Shown here: piece by piece, positions 37,382 to 45,262 of the stretch
How the letters are laid out: each line of letters opens with the position of its first letter
How positions within the stretch are numbered: the stretch's first letter is position 1
Assembly: GCA_022360015.1 (NCBI GenBank)
Contig: JAKSDQ010000071.1
Span: 277,593-341,592 of the forward strand
Reading direction: 5' to 3'
Source of the DNA: Cytophagales bacterium
GTDB taxonomy: Bacteria; Bacteroidota; Bacteroidia; Cytophagales; Cyclobacteriaceae
Length of the DNA: 64,000 bases
Notes under the pieces: model-generated
Databases searched by the model: none
The model's input: only the letters and a program-made list of their open reading frames with translations
Told to the model about the DNA's origin: nothing
Made by a program: the position numbers and the translations under genes

Positions 37382-40300
37382 CTATCTCCCTATACCCTCT
37401 GTCCACGGAGCCCCGGCTTGCTGTAGCGCTTTTTCCATATTTAAAATGTCCACGGTTAGTATTTTTTGTAACTGCCGTTGGATTTCGGAGAATTGGGTTT
37501 GAGCGATTTCCAGGCTTCTTTTGTGCATGGGCGTAGGGCCGTAGGTTGCATTTGTGGTACCCAAATAGGCCACACCTAACCTTTGTTGCACCGTGGGTTT
37601 ACCCTTTTCCCCGATTTGTTGCTTGGTGCGGTTACCATTTAATTGTTGGTCCAGATCCAGCAGGCTCATTCTCAAATGATATAATTGGGCATCCAGTTCA
37701 CCTGGAACGGCCATAGCACGGGACAGGGCTTCCTGCATAACTTTCAATTTATCCAGCCCTTTTCTCACCTGCACGGTTGCAGCAGAAGTAGCTTTTTGCA
37801 AACCTTCAATTTCACGCCAAAAAGCCACCGTTTCTTCAGGAGAAGCACCTTCCAGTGCGCCTTTCCTCAGGCGTTCTACCTCAAAAGTCCCGGGTGCTGC
37901 CAAGGGAGAAATGACCCCGTTGACTTCTTTGAAAAGTGAAACTGTGTAAGTGCCCGGGCCAGCCATTAAACCCCGGGGCTGATTGTCTTCATCTTCAGTC
38001 CGGATTTGATCCATGGTAATGGCCTGCGAAGCGGGATACCGTAGATCCCAGGCTACACGGTGAAAGCCTTTTTTGATAGGCCCTTCCAGTCGTCTGACAA
38101 CATTTTCCTGATTGTCCTTCACTACCAGCCATATTTTGGGTGATGGTTCCCTTCTCTCGGCTTCCAATGCCTCCCAACCCGGAAACGGAATATTTTTACC
38201 GGCTTTGTTAAGTGCTTTTTCCGCTTCTTTCCTGATCTCTTTTTTTGATTTCAAGTCATCTTTCAGGTAGTAAGTAAATACCGCGCCAAACGGAGGATTA
38301 GGTGCCACGTAGTAAGAAGCACCCTGAGAAGCTTTTTCGCTACCTCCCAGCACGATCCGGGGGATGTACCACCAGGCCTTTCGGGTAGCAAACAGTGAAG
38401 CTTCCTGCTGTAGCTGGGACTCCGACACCTCTCTCAGTAGGCTGTAGTCATCCAGCACAAAAAAGCTACGCCCGAACGACGCTCCAATTAAATCGTTTTC
38501 CCTCCGCTGTATGGCCAGATCCCTGAAGGAGATGGTGGGGACATCCCCCATAATCTTCATCCACTCAATACCGCCATCCAGGGTGAAGTAAATGCCAAAC
38601 TCGGTAGCGGCAAACAGTAGTTCCGGCTTAACATGGTCTTGTACCAACCGCCAAACCAGGGTGCGGTCCGGAATATTACCTGTGATGGAACGCCAGCTTT
38701 TGCCACGATCGGTACTTTTTAAAAGATAGGGTTGCAGATCACCGAATTTATGGTTGTCAAGTGCCACGTAGACCGTATTCACGTCAAACAGATCGGCTTT
38801 GATATCATTGACAAAAGCTGTCGCCGGTACGCCTGGCAGACTGCCTGCCTCTATCCTGCGCCAGCTCTGCCCGCCGTTTTCGGTCACCTGAATGATGCCA
38901 TCGTCGGTACCGGCATAAATGAGGCCCTCCTGTTTAGGAGACTCGGCAAGGGAAGTGATCGTATTATAATTAGACATAGCACTGACGTCCCAGGGCTCAT
39001 CCCAGCTTTGGGTTTTACCCATAATCGGCAATGAAACGCGCTCCTGATTACGGGTAAGATCACCGCTTATAGCGGTCCAGCTATCCCCGCGGTTATCGGA
39101 ACGCCACACTCTTTGGGAAGCAAAATACAGACGGGTAGGAGCATGGGGACTCACCAAAATAGGGGAATCCCAGTTGAAGCGTTCATAATTTTCATCGGCC
39201 TCGGGCTGGGGTTTAATGTACACGATTTCACCGGTAGTCCGGTCGACCCGTACCAGATTGCCCTCCTGCCACTCCGAGTACATAATATCGGGATTGCCCG
39301 GCTCGGTAGCTGGCTGATGACCATCGGCAAACAGGGTGATGTACCAGTCTGCATTGCGGATGCCATGTACATTATCCGTTCTGGAAGGTCCGCCATGCGT
39401 ATTGTTATCCTGTGTGCCCCCATAAATGTTATAAAAGGGCTCTGCATCGTCGACAGCCACTTTGTAATATTGTGTAACAGGCAGATTATTGATAAAACGC
39501 CAGTTTTCCGAAAGATCGAAGCTTTCATAAAGGCCACCGTCAGTGCCCACCAATAAATAGTCCGGGTCATCTTTTTTGAAGGCTATGGCATGATTATCAG
39601 AGTGTTTATGGTCTTCTTTCATCCGGTAAAAGGTTTTACCTCCATCTTCAGATACCTGCATACGGACATCTACCAGGTACAGCCTGTCAAAATGATGCGG
39701 TGAGGCATAAAGCTCCTGGTAGTAGTGTGGTCCGGTAGCTCCTGACACGGCATCAGATCTTTTTTCCCAGGAAGTGCCGCGGTTCATAGAGCGGTAAACC
39801 CCTCCGGTACGCCTGTCCAGCTCTATGGCAGCGTACAGGATATCGGGCTTTTGTGGTGAAATCGCCAGGCCAATTTTACCCATATTAGAAGCGGGCAATC
39901 CTTTGGAAAGCCTGGTCCATGTCTCCCCACCGTCAGTACTGCGATGGATGCCGGAGCCAGGCCCTCCCCCCATGTAAGCAGCAACATTCCGGTGACGCTG
40001 CCAGGTGGCAGCATATAACCAGTCCGGGTGGCGGGGATCAATAACCACATCGGTTACCCCGGTCCATACATCGTCACCCAAAACCTTTTTCCAGTTTTCT
40101 CCACCATCACTGGATTTGTACAGACCCCGTTCGCCACCTTTTGACCATAAAGGCCCCTGAACAGCCACCCATATAACCGCCGGGTTTTCAGGATGAATAA
40201 TAATTTTTGAGATGTGCTCGGAATTTTTCAGCCCCATATTTTTCCAGGTAGCCCCTCCATCATCACTTTTGTAAATCCCGTCCCCGTAACCCACATGTCT

Positions 40301-40663
40301 GCCACCCACATTTTCGCCGGTTCCTAACCAGATAATATGAGGGTTATTGGGATCAATAGTAATGCAGCCGGTGGAATAAGACCGGTGATTATCAAAAACC
40401 GGCTTCCAGGTTATGCCCGCGTTTTTGGTCTTCCACACTCCACCGGAGCCTACGGCTACATACCAAACGTGTTCATTTTCAGGATGTATGGCAATATCTG
40501 CAATACGACCCGACATAAACGCGGGACCGATGTTACGCATTTTAATTCCCATAAAGAGACTATCGGACATTAAGCTTTCGATGCCTTTTTTCTGAGCTTG
40601 TGAATGAAAAGCAAAGAGCATTACAAAGGCAATTAACAGGTAAAAATGGTATAGTTTTTTCAT
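37382..40663 (-). CDS. Large secreted BNR/sortilin-type beta-propeller protein
   Basis: 1093 residues. Signal peptide MKKLYHFYLLIAFVMLFAFH with cleavage near SQAQ. From residue 40 to about 740 it is built of repeats with the BNR Asp-box pattern (SDDGGATWKNMG, SSDGGENWKKV, STDGGETWTRL, TENGGQSWRRI), giving two beta-propellers as in Vps10/sortilin-like proteins. The last 300 residues include a beta-sandwich (GPGTYTVSLFK) and an alpha-helical tail. Such proteins are common in Bacteroidota and are often annotated as glycosyl hydrolase-like, but no catalytic site is evident. No type IX secretion C-terminal tag was recognised. Probably periplasmic or surface; function unknown. Confidence 0.85.
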   Translation of the reverse strand: MKKLYHFYLLIAFVMLFAFHSQAQKKGIESLMSDSLFMGIKMRNIGPAFMSGRIADIAIHPENEHVWYVAVGSGGVWKTKNAGITWKPVFDNHRSYSTGCITIDPNNPHIIWLGTGENVGGRHVGYGDGIYKSDDGGATWKNMGLKNSEHISKIIIHPENPAVIWVAVQGPLWSKGGERGLYKSSDGGENWKKVLGDDVWTGVTDVVIDPRHPDWLYAATWQRHRNVAAYMGGGPGSGIHRSTDGGETWTRLSKGLPASNMGKIGLAISPQKPDILYAAIELDRRTGGVYRSMNRGTSWEKRSDAVSGATGPHYYQELYASPHHFDRLYLVDVRMQVSEDGGKTFYRMKEDHKHSDNHAIAFKKDDPDYLLVGTDGGLYESFDLSENWRFINNLPVTQYYKVAVDDAEPFYNIYGGTQDNNTHGGPSRTDNVHGIRNADWYITLFADGHQPATEPGNPDIMYSEWQEGNLVRVDRTTGEIVYIKPQPEADENYERFNWDSPILVSPHAPTRLYFASQRVWRSDNRGDSWTAISGDLTRNQERVSLPIMGKTQSWDEPWDVSAMSNYNTITSLAESPKQEGLIYAGTDDGIIQVTENGGQSWRRIEAGSLPGVPATAFVNDIKADLFDVNTVYVALDNHKFGDLQPYLLKSTDRGKSWRSITGNIPDRTLVWRLVQDHVKPELLFAATEFGIYFTLDGGIEWMKIMGDVPTISFRDLAIQRRENDLIGASFGRSFFVLDDYSLLREVSESQLQQEASLFATRKAWWYIPRIVLGGSEKASQGASYYVAPNPPFGAVFTYYLKDDLKSKKEIRKEAEKALNKAGKNIPFPGWEALEAERREPSPKIWLVVKDNQENVVRRLEGPIKKGFHRVAWDLRYPASQAITMDQIRTEDEDNQPRGLMAGPGTYTVSLFKEVNGVISPLAAPGTFEVERLRKGALEGASPEETVAFWREIEGLQKATSAATVQVRKGLDKLKVMQEALSRAMAVPGELDAQLYHLRMSLLDLDQQLNGNRTKQQIGEKGKPTVQQRLGVAYLGTTNATYGPTPMHKRSLEIAQTQFSEIQRQLQKILTVDILNMEKALQQAGAPWTEGIGR

Positions 40664-40793
40664 TTTGGTAGCGGGTGTTTAAGGTTAAAAAGGGTTTTAA
40701 ACATTTATTTCAGCCAGATGAACAAATTAACGGAATCCTTTTTTAAATTTAAAGTGAATTTCAAGGGCCTTTCACCATTTTAACCAAAGATCG

Positions 40794-41597
40794 ATGACGG
40801 TCACCACTAAAACAAACCCGGGTGCATTTCAGTCTTTTCCCAAAACTACCTTGAGAAAAATTTTATCCAAAACATATGCCCGCCTCAGGCAGGGAGATGT
40901 ACCTGCTGTGATTAACGGTCTGGTTGCCGATAGCTCAAACTGGCTTATCCAGTCTCAGAAGAAACCGAGATATTACTGCAACTTATGCGAGCGACAGCTC
41001 CCCTATTTTGTCCATTTATCCAATCGGCTAAGAATTAAGTGGCATTCGGTCTGCCCTAACTGTAATTCCAGGCCACGCCACCGGGGCCTGAAGGTACTCT
41101 ACCAGGCAGTCCTGCAAGATCTTGATAAACCGGAAGTAATTCACTTTGCCCCGGAGCCGGTTTTTTATCCGCTTTTCCGACATTTGGAAAAAAGCTACCA
41201 AACCACAGACTACATACTGGAAGATGTCGATTTCCCGAAAGAAGATATCCAGGCACTAAGCTTTGCAACAGAAAGTTTTGATATGGCCCTTTGTAATCAT
41301 GTGATTGAACATGTACCTGAAGATGATAAAGCCATCGCCGAGGTTGCCAGGATTTTAAAAAAACAGGGTTTAGCAATTTTTACTATTCCGGGAAACTGGC
41401 GCCGGAATAAAACCATTACTTTCAAAGATTTAAGCTTTAACGGACATTTCAGGGATTACGGCATGGATGTGGTCAATTTACTTTCACGCTCGTTCAGTAG
41501 TGTAGAAATAAAAGATTTGGCCGACTATAACCATGATTATCAGTTTCCTCTTGGTATTTTAGAAAAAACAAATCTGGCATTTATTTGCAGAAAGTAA
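40794..41597 (+). CDS. SAM-dependent methyltransferase with N-terminal zinc-ribbon-like motif
   Basis: 267 residues. After about 60 residues comes a CNLC...CPNC pair (YYCNLCERQLPYF, HSVCPNCNSRPRHRG) that looks like a zinc ribbon. A class I methyltransferase fold follows with weak motif I (VIHFAPEPVFYPLFR), IQALSFATESFDMALCNHVIEHV and ARILKKQGLAIFTIP. This plan is common beside glycan or lipid biosynthesis genes, but none is near. Divergent from the BNR-repeat gene. Substrate unknown. Confidence 0.82.
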   Translation: MTVTTKTNPGAFQSFPKTTLRKILSKTYARLRQGDVPAVINGLVADSSNWLIQSQKKPRYYCNLCERQLPYFVHLSNRLRIKWHSVCPNCNSRPRHRGLKVLYQAVLQDLDKPEVIHFAPEPVFYPLFRHLEKSYQTTDYILEDVDFPKEDIQALSFATESFDMALCNHVIEHVPEDDKAIAEVARILKKQGLAIFTIPGNWRRNKTITFKDLSFNGHFRDYGMDVVNLLSRSFSSVEIKDLADYNHDYQFPLGILEKTNLAFICRK

Positions 41598-41639
41598 AAC
41601 CTGCTCTCTTCCGTTGTACCTCGTGACAGGGCAATCCAG

Positions 41640-42000
41640 ATTAAACGCTACCACAAGCTGGCTTGTGTTAATCGCCTCTATCATACTACTGAGTTGGGCT
41701 GCCTGTTCTTTTGGCCGGGTGATATCTTTAATTAAAAGCCGTGTATGGCAAGTCTTCACCAACGTGTACTTTGCTTAAAGATAAATTGTCCCAAAATTTG
41801 GAGCCATCTTTGCGTACCATTTCCAGGTCCCTGCCTTTTCCCGCTACCTTGTTGATCCCGGTATTCATGTTGGCCTCTACATAAGCGTCATGATTGGCGC
41901 GATGTTCCATGGGTACAATCATTTTCACATTTTGGCCCGGCACTTCTTCTTTAATCGTCAGTAATTTGTTCCAATAAGCTTTGTATACAGGATCCTATTT
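41640..42000 (-). pseudogene. Remnant of a PAS-domain signalling protein
   Basis: Minus-strand text reads PGQNVKMIVPMEHRANHDAY then GRDLEMVRKDGSKFWDNLSL and LPYTAF, a PAS domain end. The frame then stops, but one base over it continues IKDITRPKEQAAQLSSMIEA. Removing one base near 41731-41736 would restore TAF-IKDITRP, the normal PAS-to-linker junction. No kinase or chemotaxis output domain remains on the far side and the upstream part is also broken, so this is a decayed piece of a multi-PAS sensor. Confidence 0.75.
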
Positions 42001-42139
42001 TCTTTCCCGGAAAATTCTGCGCTATTTCCCCACGGGTATTTAATGCTGCACTTCCATGATCGATTTCAACACAATTTAATTTCATACTGCGTGCCTGTAT
42101 GTTAATCCGACAGGTCAAAGATATCAATGATCTATGCAA

Positions 42140-43051
42140 CGGGCATTCCTAAATTGAGGAGTAATAACATAAGTGTAATGTTTCCAATCAATCAAATTTC
42201 AATTTTTCCTATTCAATATGCCTCAACTTTTCACCTGCTGCTTTTTTCAAGCAGGAAAAAATCAAAATGCCGGTAAGCCTGTGTATGGCAAAAGACTGAT
42301 CTGAAATTCGTCAAATCATATTTCCTTTATAATTTGATAAAAAACCTTCATCCGTTCCCGGAACGCCGTACAAATGAAACACTAAATTATTAGCTATCAA
42401 TTTGAAAATCAGCACGCTTAACTACTAAGTTCCTAAATCAGCCGAAGTCCAAATAAGTTTAGTCAGCGGAAAACCATTGGGGTCAAATTATTTTACCCGA
42501 CATAGGAATTACCTGACGCAACATGTACCGGTGATTTGTTTGACAATGAACCTCGGGCGGGCATCGACACGCATAAATTGAGCTTCCGGCAACGCCGATG
42601 AGGGGCTGGCTACCTGGTTACCTGGATTAAATGGTCTGAGTATAAATACCCGGTAATGAATATAATTGTTTTGTTAGATCTAAAAAAGAGCATAGAGTGA
42701 ATACTATTAAAAATTTCATCTTCAAAATTTTCAATGCTTTCCGAAGGCAAGCAATTTTGATATTTCATCAAGAAGCTTCTTGATGAAAACAGGTGAAAGT
42801 ATATGAAGATCAGCCGCTTAAAAGTGTGCAATAATTCCGTATAAAAACTTAAATATGCGTATTTATACCTATAAAATTGAATGGTTGAAATTTTTATTCA
42901 AAGCCCGTAAAACGCTCTTCCGCATCTGCTATGGCTTCTATGAAAATAAATACAAATTTTTGAGAAGGCTGGAATTAATGAAGCTTACTTTGTAGATTAC
43001 ATGTTAAACTGAAAGCACAAAAACCTTATTTTTAACATAAACTTAAGAGCC
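42140..43051. other. Long non-coding region with a perfect palindrome
   Basis: About 900 bases without a gene I can support; several stops occur in every frame. A 26-bp perfect palindrome lies at 42763-42788 (separate entry). The right end must contain the promoter of the DUF1080 gene; a near match to the Bacteroidota pattern occurs at 42957-42962 and 42986-42992 (TACTTTG), with wider spacing than usual. Confidence 0.5.
42763..42788. repeat. 26-bp perfect palindrome
   Basis: Half-site TTTCATCAAGAAG followed without spacer by its exact complement. It could be a dimeric protein-binding site or a cruciform; with no loop and no T run it is not a terminator. It stands in a region without genes. 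Confidence 0.6.
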
Positions 43052-43648
43052 ATGAGATCCAAGTCTTTGATACTAGTAATGTCCTTTATTCTGGCAGGCA
43101 TTCTCGTAGATTCGCCAGCGCAAAAAATGAAAAAGGTTTTCAACGGGAAAACGCTGGATGGCTGGGCGGTGCCTGAAAATAACATCTGGTGGAGTGCCGG
43201 GAAAGGCATACTTTCTGTAAAAAATGGTCCTGACAAAAAAGGCTCCGTTTTATGGACTGAAAAGCAGTATAAGGACTTCGTTGTCCAGACCGACTTCCGG
43301 TTCGGTGGAGGTACCGTAGATTCCGGTATATTCCTCCGAAATGACAAACAACAAATCCAGATTGGCATCTCGGGATCGTTAAAACGTGACATGACCGGCT
43401 CCCCTTACATTCCGGGGAAAGGCTATCCTGTGGAAGCTGAAGGCGTCAAGGAATTGCTCAAAACAGATGGCTGGAATACCATGAAGGTAGAAGCGAAGGG
43501 GAATGTTTATACGGTCTGGCTAAATGGGCAAAAGGTAATGACTTATACGTCGGAAAATGCCATTGAACAAGGCCCGATAGGGTTACAATTGCACCCTAAG
43601 AATGAGATGTCCATTGACTTCCGAAATATCAAGGTGGCCGAGATATGA
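43052..43648 (+). CDS. DUF1080 (3-keto-disaccharide hydrolase family) secreted protein
   Basis: 198 residues: a signal peptide (MRSKSLILVMSFILAGILVD, cleavage near SPAQ) and one concanavalin-like beta-sandwich of the PF06439 type. Typical words are FNGKTLDGWAVPENNIWWSA, FRFGGGTVDSGIFLRND, DGWNTMKVEAKGNVYTVWLNG and GPIGLQLHPKNEMSIDFRNIKVAEI. Members act on 3-keto-glycosides, breaking them after C3 oxidation. It faces a Gfo/Idh/MocA oxidoreductase gene convergently, which fits that pathway, though specificity is unknown. Confidence 0.9.
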   Translation: MRSKSLILVMSFILAGILVDSPAQKMKKVFNGKTLDGWAVPENNIWWSAGKGILSVKNGPDKKGSVLWTEKQYKDFVVQTDFRFGGGTVDSGIFLRNDKQQIQIGISGSLKRDMTGSPYIPGKGYPVEAEGVKELLKTDGWNTMKVEAKGNVYTVWLNGQKVMTYTSENAIEQGPIGLQLHPKNEMSIDFRNIKVAEI

Positions 43649-43666
43649 TAACTTTAGTTATATGAA

Positions 43667-43699
43667 AGTCATAGTATGACTCCAAGTCATACTATGACT
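43667..43699. terminator. Hairpin between convergent genes
   Basis: A perfect 15-bp stem, AGTCATAGTATGACT and its complement, with a 3-base loop. Each arm is itself nearly palindromic. It lies between the ends of two convergent genes, where it may act as a two-way terminator. No T run follows on either side, so termination strength is uncertain. Confidence 0.55.
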
Positions 43700-43729
43700 A
43701 GAATTGTATTAATGACTAATTTTATTTAG

Positions 43730-45010
43730 TCACCCGGGATATTGCCATTCGCCACGATATTCCCTGCGGAGGAGCTTATTGGCTTCGGCATCACCTGCAA
43801 TCATTTCATTTTCACCATCCCATTGAATGCTCCTGCCCAGTTTGCAAGAAATCATAGCCAGCAGGCTAATGTTGCTGGCGAGGTGCCCTGTTTCAATATC
43901 GCTGGCAGGTAATTTATTTTGTTCTATGGCCAGGATAAAGTCTGCCCAGGATTCTTTGATGTTTTGATGATCCGGTGCATGAAGTGTAGGATTCTGATGC
44001 ACCTTTTCCTTGTTTTTGTTTTTCGGATAAAAAGTCCATCCATCGCGCCAACCCAGGTGCAAAGTTCCTTCGGTGCCATAAAAATAACAACCCACATTGT
44101 GGGCTTCATTCAGATTACCGGCACATAGTTTATGTTCCCATTCCAGGGTAAACGACTCGAACTCAAATATTGCCAGTTGTGTGTCCGGGGCATCCGATCC
44201 GTCCTGGCGGATGTACCGGTTGCCATGGGAAAACACGTTTCTTGGATACTTTTCCTCGGTCCACCAGAGCACCTGGTCAAACCAGTGGATCCCCCAATCG
44301 GCCACGGTGCCATTAGCAAAATCCAGAAATTGCCTAAACCCTCGCGGGTGGATTCCGGGGTTATAATCACGCCAGGGTGCCGGTCCTATCCACATATCCC
44401 AATCCAACCCTTTGGGAGGGTCCGAATCAGGGGCAGGTGTGCCAGCACCTTGCTGGTAGTTAACAAAGGCTTTCACCTGAATAATTTTTCCTGCCTTGCC
44501 TGATCTGAGGAATTCCATGGCAGAAATATTATGAGGTGACAACCTCCTGTGGGTGCCCACCTGCACTTTGCGGTCATGTAGCCTGGCAGCCCTCAAAACG
44601 GCCTGTCCTTCGCCAATAGTATGGCCGATCGGTTTTTCAATAAACACATGAGCGCCATTTTCCATGGCCATAATCGCCGGAAGTGCATGCCAGTGATCAG
44701 GAGTAGCCACGATAGTGATATCCGGTTTTTCACGGCTGATGAGTTCCCTGAAATCACCATATATTTTTGGTTTATCGCCGTTTAGTTTTTCTACTTCCCC
44801 CCTTGCTGTGGTCGCAGCATTTTTGTCTACATCACAGAGTCCTGCCACCTTGCATCGACCGTAAGCCATTGCTTCCCGTAATATGTTCATACCCCACCAA
44901 CCACAGCCTACCAAAGCGATTTTATAGGACTGGTTTTGAAAAGTGGCACTGTAAAGTGGTAAAGCTGAAATGGTTAGCCCGGTGTTTTTAATAAAGGTTC
45001 TTCGTTTCAT
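43730..45010 (-). CDS. Exported Gfo/Idh/MocA-family oxidoreductase
   Basis: About 426 residues. The start at 45010 is preferred because MKRRTFIKNTGLTISALPLY is a twin-arginine signal. NAD(P)-binding Rossmann motif IALVGCGWWGMNILREAM, catalytic-site EKPIGHT, and the C-terminal alpha/beta dimerisation domain (NGTVADWGIHWFDQVLWW). Tat export implies folding with its cofactor before export. Such periplasmic enzymes oxidise sugars or glycosides, in some cases at C3, and the DUF1080 neighbour would then cleave the 3-keto product. This pathway role is inferred. Confidence 0.9.
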   Translation of the reverse strand: MKRRTFIKNTGLTISALPLYSATFQNQSYKIALVGCGWWGMNILREAMAYGRCKVAGLCDVDKNAATTARGEVEKLNGDKPKIYGDFRELISREKPDITIVATPDHWHALPAIMAMENGAHVFIEKPIGHTIGEGQAVLRAARLHDRKVQVGTHRRLSPHNISAMEFLRSGKAGKIIQVKAFVNYQQGAGTPAPDSDPPKGLDWDMWIGPAPWRDYNPGIHPRGFRQFLDFANGTVADWGIHWFDQVLWWTEEKYPRNVFSHGNRYIRQDGSDAPDTQLAIFEFESFTLEWEHKLCAGNLNEAHNVGCYFYGTEGTLHLGWRDGWTFYPKNKNKEKVHQNPTLHAPDHQNIKESWADFILAIEQNKLPASDIETGHLASNISLLAMISCKLGRSIQWDGENEMIAGDAEANKLLRREYRGEWQYPG

Positions 45011-45262
45011 AGTAATAATTAACAGAAAAAAAACCACCATTCCAAATCAATATGACATGCAAAACCGGCCAGCCAGCTTTTCACCCTAAAATAACCTGAA
45101 GAAAATGCAGGAAGGACAGCGGTAGTTACCATTTTTGTAAAATCCCCCGATAAAAGATCAATGGCACCTAAAACACCAAGTTCCGGTATTTTTCGAATAC
45201 CGGTGATTTCCCTGAAAGACATTAACACCCGGATCGCTCTTCCAAAGTGTTTACCGGAATTT

